NCBI RefSeq assembly: GCF_003860465.1
Contig: NZ_CP034183.1
Location: 574,501-638,500, forward strand
Reading direction: 5' to 3'
Length of the DNA: 64,000 nucleotides
Source: Deinococcus psychrotolerans
GTDB taxonomy: Bacteria > Deinococcota > Deinococci > Deinococcales > Deinococcaceae
In this document: piece by piece, positions 35,573 through 45,200 of the stretch
How positions within the stretch are numbered: position 1 is the stretch's first letter
How the letters are laid out: each line of letters opens with the position of its first letter
Program-made: the position numbers and the translations under genes
Notes under the pieces: model-generated
The model's input: only the letters and a program-made list of their open reading frames with translations
Databases searched by the model: none
Told to the model about the DNA's origin: nothing

Positions 35573-37726
35573 ATGAACCAAGACTTTGAAGTCGTCGCCG
35601 CCGCCCGGAACTGGCGGGTCGACGTTGAGCAGCACTACAGCCCCAGCCAAGTGATGAGCGAAGTGTTTGGCTCAGATGTTCTGACGCTCGAAACCCTGCG
35701 CCAGCGCCTCTCTAAGCCAATGTTCAAAAGCTTGCAGGCCACCTTGGAGCGCGGCGAGACGCTGGATTCCAAAATCGCCGACGCGGTGGCTCTGGCCATG
35801 AAAACTTGGGCGATGGACAAGGGAGCCACCCACTACACCCACTGGTTTCAGCCCCTGACCGGCGGCACCGCCGAGAAGCACGACAGCTTTTTGACGCCCA
35901 GCAGCGACGGTACGGCACTCGCCCAGTTTTCCGGCAGCGAACTGATTCAGGCTGAACCCGACGCGTCCAGTTTTCCTTCGGGCGGCCTGCGAGCCACTTT
36001 CGAGGCGCGGGGTTATACCGCCTGGGACCCGAGCAGCCCGGCCTTTATCATGCGCCACGCCAACGGCGCGACCCTGTGCATCCCCACGGCCTTTGCCTCG
36101 TGGACCGGCGAAGCGCTCGACCTCAAGACCCCGCTGCTACGCTCCATCGAAGCGCTCAACAAAGCGGTGGTTCCGGCGCTCAGTTTGTTTGAAAAGCCGG
36201 TGAGCCGGGTCAGCAGCAGCCTTGGTGTGGAGCAGGAATACTTTTTGATTGACGAAGACTATTTCTACCGCCGCCCCGATTTGGTGATGACGGGCCGCAC
36301 CTTATTTGGCGCAAAGCCCCCGCGCGGCCAAGAACTCGAAGACCATTATTTCGGCGCGATTCCTGACCGGGTGCTGAGCTTCATGACCGATTCGGAGTTG
36401 CAGCTCTACGCACTGGGCATTCCGGTCAAGACCCGCCACAACGAAGTCGCGCCGGGCCAGTTCGAGATCGCTCCGGTTTACGAGCACAGCAACGTGGCCG
36501 CCGACCACCAACAACTGATTATGCAAATTCTGCGCAACACCGCCCGCAAATACGGCTTGGTGGCCCTGATGCACGAAAAACCCTTCGCGGGCATCAACGG
36601 CTCCGGTAAGCACTGCAACTGGAGCATGGGCACCGATTTGGGCGACAATCTTCTTGAACCCGGCGCGACCCCGCACGAGAACTTGCAGTTTCTGTTTTTT
36701 TGCTCGGCGATCATCAAAGGGGTGGACGAACACCAAGACCTGCTCAGAATCAGCGTGGCCTCGGCCAACAACGATCACCGCTTGGGGGCCAATGAAGCGC
36801 CGCCTGCGATTATCAGCATCTTTTTGGGCAGCGAACTCACCGAAATCTTGGACAGGATTTCCAGCGGTGTGGGCGGGCGCGGCGCAGCAGCGGGCTTTTT
36901 GGGCCTGGGCTCTAATGTGTTGCCGCAAATTCCACGTCACGCTGGAGACCGCAACCGCACCAGCCCGTTTGCCTTCACCGGCAACAAGTTCGAGTTCCGC
37001 GCGGTGGGCAGCTCGCAGAGCGTTTCCTTTCCGGTCACGGTGCTCAACACCGTCGTGGCCGACGCGGTGCAGGCGCTGAGTGCCGAACTCAAAGCCAAGC
37101 TCGACAGCGGCATGGATCTTCAGGCGGCGGTGGGCGAACTGGTCAAAGCGACCTACGAAAAGCACAGGCGCATCGTGTTTAACGGTGACGGCTACGCCGA
37201 CGAGTGGCACCAAGAAGCCGAGCACGAGCGCGGCCTGCTCAACATGCGAACCAGCTTGGACGCCATCGCGCATTTGACCGACGCCAAAAACGCCGAGCTG
37301 TTTGCCAAGTACCACGTCCTGAGTGACCGTGAACTGGCCGCCCGCCAAGAGATCATGTACGACATCTACTTCAAGAGCGTCAATATCGAGGGCGAAACCA
37401 CCGAGTCGGTGGCCGCCACCCAGATCATGCCCGCTGCGCTGGCGTACTTGGCCGAGTTGAGCGGCATCAAGCAGGGCAGGGCCGCCGCCGCCATCTCTGA
37501 AGAAGTGGCCGCCGCTGCCGACGAGATGTACGACGCCGTGTGCAAGTTGCGCGGGGAAAACGCGGCGGAGGGCGGCGAAGAAATTCACGACAAGGCCCAC
37601 CACATGCAGAGCAACGTGCTGCCCGCTATGCAGGCGGTGCGGGTGGCCGCCGACAAACTGGAAAAAGTCGTTGCCGCCAAACACTGGCCGATGCCGACCT
37701 ATAGGCAGATGTTGTTTGTGAAGTAG
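35573..37726 (+). CDS. glnN: Glutamine synthetase, type III
   Basis: GlnN is the long type-III glutamine synthetase found in Bacteroides, cyanobacteria and Deinococcus. The 717-residue protein has the type-III N-terminal region ([16 protein letters not shown]), [14 protein letters not shown] near 215, [19 protein letters not shown] near 285, [15 protein letters not shown] near 342, and [20 protein letters not shown] near 395. The [17 protein letters not shown] segment near 465 is also diagnostic. ATG 35573 has AAGGAG upstream; the open frame before it is not used. It is divergent from the type-I enzyme. Confidence 0.95.
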   Translation: MNQDFEVVAAARNWRVDVEQHYSPSQVMSEVFGSDVLTLETLRQRLSKPMFKSLQATLERGETLDSKIADAVALAMKTWAMDKGATHYTHWFQPLTGGTAEKHDSFLTPSSDGTALAQFSGSELIQAEPDASSFPSGGLRATFEARGYTAWDPSSPAFIMRHANGATLCIPTAFASWTGEALDLKTPLLRSIEALNKAVVPALSLFEKPVSRVSSSLGVEQEYFLIDEDYFYRRPDLVMTGRTLFGAKPPRGQELEDHYFGAIPDRVLSFMTDSELQLYALGIPVKTRHNEVAPGQFEIAPVYEHSNVAADHQQLIMQILRNTARKYGLVALMHEKPFAGINGSGKHCNWSMGTDLGDNLLEPGATPHENLQFLFFCSAIIKGVDEHQDLLRISVASANNDHRLGANEAPPAIISIFLGSELTEILDRISSGVGGRGAAAGFLGLGSNVLPQIPRHAGDRNRTSPFAFTGNKFEFRAVGSSQSVSFPVTVLNTVVADAVQALSAELKAKLDSGMDLQAAVGELVKATYEKHRRIVFNGDGYADEWHQEAEHERGLLNMRTSLDAIAHLTDAKNAELFAKYHVLSDRELAARQEIMYDIYFKSVNIEGETTESVAATQIMPAALAYLAELSGIKQGRAAAAISEEVAAAADEMYDAVCKLRGENAAEGGEEIHDKAHHMQSNVLPAMQAVRVAADKLEKVVAAKHWPMPTYRQMLFVK

Positions 37727-37742
37727 GATTTCAACGTTAAGA

Positions 37743-37778
37743 GAGGCCGCCGGAGAAAAGTTCGGTGGCCTCCTTTTT
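37743..37778 (+). terminator. Terminator after glnN
   Basis: A 10-bp stem with one G-T pair (37743-37752 with 37763-37772) and a 10-nt loop is followed by T5 at 37774-37778. It lies 17 bp after the glnN stop. Confidence 0.85.
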
Positions 37779-37914
37779 GGCGCTCAGCTCGTGGCTTGTC
37801 ACCTTTACGGAAAAGAACTGACACCAAACCCCTTAGGGCTTGGCCATTTCTTTGGCTTTTTGAATGGCGACTCACTCCTGCGTATACGCCGCTCTCACTT
37901 CCCACTTTCCGCGC

Positions 37915-37920
37915 TAAACT
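37915..37920 (+). promoter_or_regulatory. -10 element of the acetyltransferase gene, leaderless
   Basis: TAAACT ends 7 nt before the ATG at 37928, selecting it against the open frame that starts at 37796. Confidence 0.6.
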
Positions 37921-37927
37921 GCTGTTT

Positions 37928-38758
37928 ATGCTCAACATGCTGCGCCGCCCGCAAGTCACGCCCGCCATGCTGGCTGAGGGGCTATCGGCGCTCGGGCTAG
38001 ACGGCACTCAGCACGCCATTGTTCACGCCAGCCTGCGGGCCTTCGGGCAGGTCGAGGGCGGAGCACCCGCGCTGCTCGGCGAACTGATGCGCCGCACCGC
38101 CACCCTTAGCGCACCTTCGTTTACTTACGCGACTTTGCTACGTGCGCCGACCTCGACCATTTACGCCCATTTTAGCCGCGAAAGCCGGGTCAGCCGCGAC
38201 ATCGGGCGGCTGCCGCAACTGCTCGTCGAGCGGCCCGACGCGCTGCGCTCTTTTCATCCGGCGTTGAGTTTCGTAGCGGTGGGCCAAGAAGCCCGCGCCG
38301 TCGTGGAAGCGCAGTCGCTGCTCAGTCCATATGGCCCGATTGGAGCGCTCTACGACCTCGACGCGGTGGCGCTGCTGCTCGGCGTGGATCATTCCAGCAA
38401 CACCACTTTGCATTACGGCGAGTATTTGGCGGGCGTGCCGCTGCTGACGCGCTACGTGCCGCTCAGCGGCCAAGTGGTGCCGACGGCTTTTCCCAATTGC
38501 TCAGCAGATTTTGAAAATATCGCGCCGCACGTGCAGGGCCGCCACGTCACGGTGGGCCGCGCCCAGCTCAGTGCTTACCGCGTGCGCGACCTGGTGGACG
38601 GCGTACAGGCGTTTTTGGCCCGGCATCCCGAGGGTATGCTCTGTACTTATCCGTCTTGCCGCTGCCAAGAAGTGCGCCGGATGATCCGCGCTGACGGGTT
38701 GACGCCCAGAACACAACTGGGACGGGCAACCGGAACACTCGAAAGAGCGGGAGACTGA
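37928..38758 (+). CDS. AAC(3)-family N-acetyltransferase
   Basis: The 276-residue protein belongs to the antibiotic N-acetyltransferase family (AAC(3)/YokD), which transfers acetyl from acetyl-CoA to an amine. It has the N-terminal HAIVHASLRAFGQVEGGAPALL near 28-49, LSAPSFTYATL, an HPALSFVAVG stretch, GPIGALYDLDAVALLLGVDHSSNTTLHYGE near 133-162, with the catalytic His region, and a C-terminal SCRCQEVRRMIR. Whether it inactivates an aminoglycoside or acts on another substrate cannot be read from the sequence; intrinsic chromosomal members are common. No resistance cassette or mobile element flanks it. A VOC gene follows in the same direction. Confidence 0.85.
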   Translation: MLNMLRRPQVTPAMLAEGLSALGLDGTQHAIVHASLRAFGQVEGGAPALLGELMRRTATLSAPSFTYATLLRAPTSTIYAHFSRESRVSRDIGRLPQLLVERPDALRSFHPALSFVAVGQEARAVVEAQSLLSPYGPIGALYDLDAVALLLGVDHSSNTTLHYGEYLAGVPLLTRYVPLSGQVVPTAFPNCSADFENIAPHVQGRHVTVGRAQLSAYRVRDLVDGVQAFLARHPEGMLCTYPSCRCQEVRRMIRADGLTPRTQLGRATGTLERAGD

Positions 38759-38774
38759 ATCACGGGAGGAGAAG

Positions 38775-39188
38775 GTGAACTGGACGCTTGAAGTGGTGGT
38801 ATTGCCGGTAACTGACATAAACCGTGCTAAAGCTTTTTATGCCGAGCAGCTCGGCTTTAAGGTGGATCACGACACCCAAATCAGCCCGACTTCGCGCATT
38901 GTGCAACTCACACCACCGGGGTCAGGTTGTTCGGTTGTGTTTGGAACGTCGCTGAACCAAATGGCGGCTGGCTCACTCAAGGGATTACAACTGGTTGTCA
39001 AAGATATTCGGGCTGCCCATGCCGAACTGGCCCTGCGCGGTGTGAAGGTCAGTGAAGTGAGTGTCATGAGCGCGGGTGGGCGTAGAACTGCTGATGCCAA
39101 TGAGTCGCTCAACTACGTCGGCTTCATCTTCTTTAGCGATCCAGACGGCAATGCTTGGGCAGTTCAGCAAATAGATTCGCGGCAATGA
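38775..39188 (+). CDS. VOC-family (glyoxalase/bleomycin-resistance-like) protein
   Basis: The 137-residue protein has the two beta-alpha-beta-beta-beta modules of the vicinal-oxygen-chelate fold. It begins TLEVVVLPVTDINRAKAFYAEQLGFKVD and ends GFIFFSDPDGNAWAVQQI. These proteins are small dioxygenase-like, glyoxalase or drug-binding proteins; the specific function is not clear. The GTG start at 38775 is 3 nt after GGGAGGAGAAG. It lies 16 bp behind the acetyltransferase gene, so they probably share a transcript, a pair of putative small-molecule detoxification proteins. Confidence 0.88.
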   Translation: MNWTLEVVVLPVTDINRAKAFYAEQLGFKVDHDTQISPTSRIVQLTPPGSGCSVVFGTSLNQMAAGSLKGLQLVVKDIRAAHAELALRGVKVSEVSVMSAGGRRTADANESLNYVGFIFFSDPDGNAWAVQQIDSRQ

Positions 39189-39211
39189 AGTCGGCAGCGC
39201 TGCCCAGCGCT

Positions 39212-39418
39212 CTAAATCTCGCCCGAATCGATCAGTGCTTTGGCCCGCTGAACGTGGGTTTCGAGGTCGCCGCCTTCCACCGCGACTTGGTCGGTCACGT
39301 CTACGCCGTCCACCTTGATCCAGCCCTGCGGCCCGTCGTCTCTGCCGCCCCACGAGGAGGGCAGCGCCACATCCACTTGATCGGCTTGAATCAGACGGCC
39401 TTTGTATTCAGTTTGCAT
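39212..39418 (-). CDS. Small acidic hypothetical protein
   Basis: I do not recognise this 68-residue protein. It has no signal peptide or membrane span. It has an SSWGGRDDGPQGWIKVDGVDV centre and an amphipathic C-terminal helix (LETHVQRAKALIDSGEI). Codon use is normal for the window. The ATG at 39418 sits 6 nt after a TAGGCT, typical of leaderless genes here, which supports it as real. It lies between and convergent with the VOC gene and divergent from the Nudix gene. Confidence 0.7.
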   Translation of the reverse strand: MQTEYKGRLIQADQVDVALPSSWGGRDDGPQGWIKVDGVDVTDQVAVEGGDLETHVQRAKALIDSGEI

Positions 39419-39424
39419 AACCCC

Positions 39425-39430
39425 AGCCTA
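39425..39430 (-). promoter_or_regulatory. -10 element of the small acidic protein gene, leaderless
   Basis: TAGGCT on the minus strand ends 6 nt before the ATG at 39418. Confidence 0.5.
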
Positions 39431-39534
39431 GCGTGAGCGCCCTGACCAGACCTAAAAAAAGATTGGCCCAGCATTTACCAACGGCCCCCGACTCGTTTTG
39501 CCTCCCCCACCGGCCCTCAGCTTGAACTCACCCT

Positions 39535-39540
39535 TATACT
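39535..39540 (+). promoter_or_regulatory. -10 element of the Nudix operon, leaderless
   Basis: TATACT ends 6 nt before the ATG at 39547. It would drive the Nudix, carbonic-anhydrase-like and downstream unknown genes. Confidence 0.65.
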
Positions 39541-39546
39541 GCTGAA

Positions 39547-39963
39547 ATGATTTCATCTTCCCCCACGTCTCAAGTGCCGGTACCGGGAGCGGGCGGCGTG
39601 GTGCTGCGCGGCCGCCGGGTACTGCTGGTGCGCTACAAAAGCGGCGACTGGGCTTTTCCCAAAGGCCACCTCGAAGCGGGCGAAAGCGCCCAGCAAGCCG
39701 CCGTGCGTGAGGTGCAAGAAGAAACCGGCGTGCAGGCCAGCATCGCTGGCGAGTTGCCCACCACCCACTACACCAATGACCGGGGCGAGGCCAGAGCCAT
39801 CAGTTGGTTTTTGATGGAGGCCAGCACCGAAGCAGGCGAACTCGAAAGCACGTTTATCGAGGGCGGTTTCGTAAGCGCCGACGAAGCGCTGACCACGCTG
39901 AGCTTCGGTGAAGACCGCGAGCTGCTCCGCGCCGCTCTCAAGCAAGCTGAGCGTGAAGGATGA
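39547..39963 (+). CDS. Nudix hydrolase
   Basis: The 138-residue protein has a full Nudix box, [23 protein letters not shown] (about residues 40-62), matching GX5EX7REUXEEXGU, so it should hydrolyse a nucleoside diphosphate linked to another moiety. The flanking [11 protein letters not shown] and the [16 protein letters not shown] region recall diadenosine polyphosphate hydrolases, as in the Ndx1-type enzymes of Thermus and Deinococcus. Substrate not proven. It overlaps the next gene by 4 bp (ATGA). Confidence 0.92.
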   Translation: MISSSPTSQVPVPGAGGVVLRGRRVLLVRYKSGDWAFPKGHLEAGESAQQAAVREVQEETGVQASIAGELPTTHYTNDRGEARAISWFLMEASTEAGELESTFIEGGFVSADEALTTLSFGEDRELLRAALKQAEREG

Positions 39964-40502
39964 GCCTGCACAGTTTGGAAGGCTTTGCGCCTCAGATTGA
40001 CGACTCGGCGTTTATTGCCCCCAGCGCCGACGTGATCGGGAACGTGGTGATCGGCCAAAACGCCTCGGTGTGGTTTGGCGCGGTGCTGCGTGGCGACCTG
40101 GAAGCCATCACGGTGGGAGAAGGCAGCAACGTGCAAGACGGCGCGGTGCTGCACACCGACCCCGGCTTTCCCTGCACCCTCGGCCAGAACGTGACGGTAG
40201 GCCACCGCGCCATCGTTCACGGCGCGGTCTGCGCAGACGGCAGCTTGGTGGGAATGGGCGCGGTGATGCTCAACGGCAGCCGCCTCGGCAAGGGCGCGGT
40301 GCTGGGCGCGGGGGCGCTGCTCCCCGAAGGCCGCGAAGTGCCGGACGGAATGCTGGCAGTGGGCGTGCCGGCCAAAGTCATCAAGGCCGTGGACGCGGCA
40401 GGCAACGCCGCCAACTACGTCGCCAACGCGGCCCGCTACCGTGCCGAACTCAAGAGTGCTGGCCCAGCCAAAGCCCAAGGAGACGGCTCCCGTGACCAAT
40501 AA
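39960..40502 (+). CDS. Gamma-carbonic-anhydrase-family left-handed beta-helix protein
   Basis: The 180-residue protein has hexapeptide repeats of the left-handed beta-helix: [24 protein letters not shown], then DGAVLHTD and [11 protein letters not shown], which supply the three metal-binding His. It resembles the YrdA/PaaY/CaiE group of gamma carbonic anhydrases; activity is not certain for all. The C-terminal 30 residues are a basic, Ala-rich extension. ATG 39960 overlaps the Nudix stop, and the stop overlaps the next gene by 11 bp. Confidence 0.9.
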   Translation: MSLHSLEGFAPQIDDSAFIAPSADVIGNVVIGQNASVWFGAVLRGDLEAITVGEGSNVQDGAVLHTDPGFPCTLGQNVTVGHRAIVHGAVCADGSLVGMGAVMLNGSRLGKGAVLGAGALLPEGREVPDGMLAVGVPAKVIKAVDAAGNAANYVANAARYRAELKSAGPAKAQGDGSRDQ

Positions 40503-41538
40503 TCCTCAGCCTGAAGGCGAAGGCAAAGACGCCAAGCGCCGCGCGGCCCCGCGCCGCAACGTGCCCGAACAACCCCTCACCGAAAAAACACCGCAGCCTG
40601 AGGCAGAAAGCGGCGACAGCAGCCTCGCGGGCCTGCTCGACGGTTTGATTTTGCCGGAAGACCTGCTGGTGGAAGGCCGTGAAAGCAGCGCCAAGTCCTC
40701 TGTGGACACGGACGGCAAAACGGAGCTGCACCTCAGCGTCTCGCCGCAGGCGCAAGTGGGGAGCGCGAGCACCATGATGGTCACGGCGCTCACACCGATG
40801 TTTCCCGGCACCACGCCGTTTCTGGCCCGCTTTCTGCCTGCCGTGACGCCGAGCCACACCGGCATCCAAACAGGATTTTGCAACTTACACGACTTCCTGC
40901 GCTTTTTGCACGACCAGAATTGGTACGGCTTTTTGCACGCGGGCCTCGGTGAGCAGGCCGCTTACGTGCTGGTCTACGAAGGCCGCACCGTGGCGGCGGC
41001 GGGCCTGAGCAGTACCGGAGAGCAGGCGCTGGGCGAGCTGCTGCACCTCTACGACCAGGGTGCGCCGCTCTCGGCTTACCCGCTCGATCAGCGCCTCGCT
41101 CACATTCTCAGTGGGGTGGGCAGCCGGGCGTGGAAATTCAACCTTACCGACGATTTTACCGGGCTGCACTCGCGCCCCGGCGAAGCGGTGTTTTACGATC
41201 AGGGGCAAGTGGTGGCGACCTTGCCCGCCGGCCTGTCGTATGAGGGGGCTTTTCCCGCGCCGCTGCGCCCACAGACGCTCATTTTGCCGCGCAGCTTGGC
41301 GGGCTGGGCGCATCACGGCTACGTCGCGACTTTGCGCGGACGCGACGCGGTCAACGCCATTACCGCCGCTTACCAGAGCTTCCGCGCCCGCTACGGCCAA
41401 GACGGGTTGAGTTTCCAAAAAGCCCTAGTGGACGGCCTGACTCCCGCCGAATACGCCCTGCGCCGTGACGTTGCCCTGCACGATCTGGAAGCCCTCCTCA
41501 AAGAACTCATCGGCGCGGGGTACTTGAAAGAGGACTGA
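40492..41538 (+). CDS. Hypothetical protein with disordered N-terminus
   Basis: I do not recognise this protein of about 348 residues. The first 85 residues are charged and low in complexity ([16 protein letters not shown]), followed by a folded region. The stretch [20 protein letters not shown] to [10 protein letters not shown] (about 135-190) loosely resembles a DUF4388/PATAN-type domain, but only weakly. A C-terminal part (about 300-348) with [25 protein letters not shown] is a helical bundle. No signal peptide. The GTG at 40492 has AAGGAG at 40478-40483 and overlaps the carbonic-anhydrase gene by 11 bp; the open frame extends upstream to 40441. Confidence 0.8.
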   Translation: MTNNPQPEGEGKDAKRRAAPRRNVPEQPLTEKTPQPEAESGDSSLAGLLDGLILPEDLLVEGRESSAKSSVDTDGKTELHLSVSPQAQVGSASTMMVTALTPMFPGTTPFLARFLPAVTPSHTGIQTGFCNLHDFLRFLHDQNWYGFLHAGLGEQAAYVLVYEGRTVAAAGLSSTGEQALGELLHLYDQGAPLSAYPLDQRLAHILSGVGSRAWKFNLTDDFTGLHSRPGEAVFYDQGQVVATLPAGLSYEGAFPAPLRPQTLILPRSLAGWAHHGYVATLRGRDAVNAITAAYQSFRARYGQDGLSFQKALVDGLTPAEYALRRDVALHDLEALLKELIGAGYLKED

Positions 41539-41591
41539 ATAAGGCGCTGCATGTTCTTAACCAAAAGCACTCACCGAAGGCCCCAAACCAA

Positions 41592-42158
41592 ATGAACTTA
41601 TCTTCTGCCCCCATTACCCTTGCCATCGAAACGGCCACGCCTTATCTGGCGCTGGGCTTGCTGACGCCGCACGGCGAATTTTACGAAGTGCGTCAAGTCG
41701 GGCGTGCCCATGCCGAGCAGCTTCCTGCCGCTCTGGAAGCGCTGCTTACGGCCGCCAATCTGCCCAAAAGCGCCGTGCAGCAAATCGTGATCGGCACTGG
41801 GCCGGGGTCCTATACCGGCGTGCGGGTGGGGGCCAGCTACGCGCTGGGACTGGGCCGCGCCATCGGTGCGCCCGTGCTGGGCGTCGGCACCTTGGAGAGT
41901 CTGATCGACGTCCAGCATGAAGGTGAGCAGGCCGTCTCGCTGGACGCCCGCAAAGGCCAGCTTTACGGCGCGGTGTACCGGGTCAGCGGCGGCAGCATCA
42001 TTCAAACGCTGCTGCCTGCCGCCAAGTACGACCAAGCCGACTTTGCCGAGCGGGTCAGCGCTTACCTGTGGCGGCAAGACCCCGCTCCCGACGCTGCGGC
42101 TTTGGCCCGCGCCGGAAGACTGAGCGGCGCGGCGAAATGGACTCTACAGTATTTGTGA
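41592..42158 (+). CDS. tsaB: tRNA threonylcarbamoyladenosine biosynthesis protein TsaB
   Basis: TsaB is the non-catalytic ASKHA-fold partner of TsaD in the t6A37 complex. The 188-residue protein has the N-terminal AIETATPYLALGLLTPHGEFYEV, the GTGPGSYTGVRVGASYALGLGRAIGAP motif at about 75-102, and SLDARKGQLYGAVYRV, all typical of TsaB. TsaD and TsaE are not in the window; TsaC is at 5207-5833. It is 53 bp downstream of the unknown gene. The start is ATG 41592. Confidence 0.92.
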   Translation: MNLSSAPITLAIETATPYLALGLLTPHGEFYEVRQVGRAHAEQLPAALEALLTAANLPKSAVQQIVIGTGPGSYTGVRVGASYALGLGRAIGAPVLGVGTLESLIDVQHEGEQAVSLDARKGQLYGAVYRVSGGSIIQTLLPAAKYDQADFAERVSAYLWRQDPAPDAAALARAGRLSGAAKWTLQYL

Positions 42159-42233
42159 AAGCCGACTTATTCGAGTCCATTCTTTCTGATGAGGCTGTGA
42201 GTATGAGGCGCACTCGGCTCATCACGCAGACCT

Positions 42234-42239
42234 TAGAAT
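42234..42239 (+). promoter_or_regulatory. -10 element of the TamB-like gene, leaderless
   Basis: TAGAAT ends 7 nt before the GTG at 42247. It overlaps an upstream in-frame ATG at 42238, so this ATG cannot be in the transcript if the element is used. Confidence 0.5.
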
Positions 42240-42246
42240 GAGCGCT

Positions 42247-45200
42247 GTGATTCTGCGCCGCCTCGCTCAAATTTTTGCTGTGTTGCTGGTGGCGGCGCTC
42301 CTGCTGATCGCGTTTGGCCCAGCCCTCTACGGCCCAGCCCTGCTCACCAGAGTGGGCGGCCCTTATCAGCTTTCGGCGGCGTCCGTCAGCGGGCCGCTGT
42401 GGAATGTCTCGGCGCACGGCCTGAGTGTCAAGGGGCCGGGCGTGAGTGTGCGGGCCGAGCAAGCCCAAGTGGGCCTCGCGACGCTGAGCCTCGGCGACAA
42501 AACAGTGCGGCTGAATCTGGGCCTCAGCGGCGGCGTCATCAATTTGACCCTCAAAGACCTTTTCAAGAAAAGCGCGGGATCAGCGCCCAGCTTGCCGCTG
42601 ACCATTTTGCCGGGAAACGTCTCCATCAAAGAGATGCGCCTCAACTTGAACGGCAAAGGAATGGAGATTCCCAACGGGCACTTCGCCGTGTCGGGCAGCA
42701 GCACCGGCGACCATCAGGGCCAACTCGAACTCAGCGGGCAAACCGACTACGGCGATGTGAGCGCGGCCCTGAAGTACGCCGAGAAAAACGGCGAGCTGAG
42801 CGGCAAAGCCGACTTTTCGGCCGACGCCCGCCTGATCAACTTTTACTGGCGACCCGGCGGCGTTACGGCGGGACAGGTCACGGGGCAGTACCGGCTCAGC
42901 GGCGGCCAGCTGGAAGGCGATTTCAAGCTGGTCGGCGGCGCGGTGCGGGTTCCTGAAGCCAAGTTTGTGGAGATTGAGCCAGTCTCAGGCCAGTTTACCC
43001 ACCGGGGGGACGTGATTCAGGGGCAAGTCAGCGGGCAAGGCTTGGGCGGCCCCGTCACGGCACAGGCCAAAGTGGATCTGGCCGCCCAGCGCTTTGAGGT
43101 CAGGGCCCAGGCCAGCCCGACCTTGACCGCTTTGGGCAAAGCCCTTAAGTTGCCTGCCAGCGGCGCGGTGCAGCTCTCGGCGCACATCAGCGGCTGGAAG
43201 ACCGTGAAGGCCAGCGCCCAGCTTAAAAGCGCTCAGGGCCAATTCGTCAATATTCCTTACCGTGAGTTGGGGGCCGACTACGCTTTCGCCTTTGCCAAAG
43301 GGCACATTCAGCAAAATACCTTGCGGTTCGGAGCGCAGGCCCGTTTGCTGGGTGAACGCCAGCAGATCGCGGGCAACTGGACCTTCAACAAAAGCGGCGC
43401 AGTCACGCTGAGCGGCCAACTGCTTCGAAAGCCGCTGAACTTGAGCGGCCAGATCAACGCCAAAAACAAACTGACAGTGGCGGGCACGGGCCTCGGCGGG
43501 CCGGTAGAAGCCAGTTATCAACTCACCCAGCGCGAGCTGAGCGCGACGCTGCGCCCCGACGTTTACACCCTGACGGGCCGGCTCTCGGTGGCGGGCAAGA
43601 TCAACGATCTAGCACTGAGCGCTTCGCAACTCAAAGTCGGGCCGCTGACGTTCAGTGGGCGGGGCCGCTTAAACGAAAGAGGCTTACAGGCCAGTTTGGA
43701 TGAAGCGGCGGGCGGCTCCGTCTCGGTGGAGACTGATCGCCGCTTCGTTGGAACGTGGCAGGCTGACGGGTTGGGCTTAGCGGGCATCAGCGCCAACGGC
43801 AGCGGCGCGATTGACCTCACCAAGGGACTCAGCGGGCAACTCAGCGCTCAGGTGCCCAGGATCTCCAGTTCGCTCAGCGGCCCCGTCAAGCTCAATTGGC
43901 TGACCCGCACAGGCACTTGGCAAGCCGGTCAGCAACGCCTGAGCTGGAACGGCGAAACGTTTGGCGTGGTTGCCAGCAATTTGAAAGCGGCAGGCCTGAC
44001 GGTCAATGGCGCGGCCGATTACCGCACCGACACCCGCCAAGCCAGCGTGCAGGCCACCACCAACTTGCTGGGCGAAGTGCAGACGCTGGCGGGCCAATGG
44101 ACGGCGAATCAAGGAGGACGTTTTAGCCTCGGCGGGCAACTTCTCAAGGAACCTTTGAATTTGAGTGGGAAGCTCGACGCGCAAAACCAAGTGAGCTTGC
44201 AAGGTCGGGCCGTTGGCGGGCCAGTTCAGGCCAACTTCAATCCGACCAGCTTGCAGCTCAGCGCTCAGCTTGAACTCAGCCTTTACGGCGTCACCGGCAA
44301 AGTCGCGGTCAGCGGCCAGCCGAACGACCTGGCGATTAAGGCCCAAGCGGTTAAGGTCGGGCCACTCACCCTGAGCGGTCAAGGGCAGTTCAAGCAAGGC
44401 CGGGTGCAGGCCAATTTCAGCGAAACGGGCGGCGGCGTGCTGGGTGTGAGCGGGCCGCTCAACGATCTGGCGTTCAAGGCTCAGGGCGTCAAAATCGGGC
44501 CGCTGACGTTAGCGGCGCAGGGCAAGCTGAATGATTCAGGCTTACAGGCCAGTGTGAACGAAGCGGGAGGCGGCACGCTCTCGGTGAGCACCAACCGGCA
44601 ATTTGTGGGAACGTGGCGAGCTGACGCGTTGGGCTTGGCGGGCATCAGCGCCAACGGCAGTGGGGCGGTTGATCTCACCAAAGGGCTCAGCGGGCAACTC
44701 AGCGCTCAGGTGCCCAGCGTCTCCAGTTCACTCAGCGGCCCGTTTAAGCTCAATTGGCTGACCCGCACAGGCACTTGGCAAGCCGGTCAGCAGCGCCTGA
44801 GCTGGAACGGGGATACCTTTAGCCTCAAAGCCGACCACCTGAAGGTGCAGGAGTTCAGCATTGACGGCCAAGCGGCTTATCGCCTGACCGACCGCCGCGT
44901 AACGGGGCGACTGACCGCCAGCGGCAACGGCGTCAACGTGATGGCGACGGGCCAAGGGCAGCAGGCCAGCCTCAGCGGCACTGTGCGCGGTGTGGAGGTG
45001 CAGGCGCTCAGCGATTTGCAAGCGCCCTTCACTACGCGGGTTCAGGTCAAGGGAGCCGACCTCGCGGGCAAGCTGAGCCTGAGCAGCACAAACGGCATCA
45101 ACTTCAATTTACAATCCGGTAAGCAGAGCGCTCAGGGCAGCTTCGAGGGTCAAAACTGGAACGTCACCGGCGGAGTGGATTTGGCGGCGCTGCGCCCGCT

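Noticed and set aside
36302..37684. 460-codon minus-strand open frame
   Set aside because: Antisense to glnN; its Val/Gly/His-rich text matches no domain.
37928..38758. Acquired antibiotic-resistance cassette
   Set aside because: No integrase, attC, insertion sequence or change in base composition; the -10 spacing is the local leaderless style.
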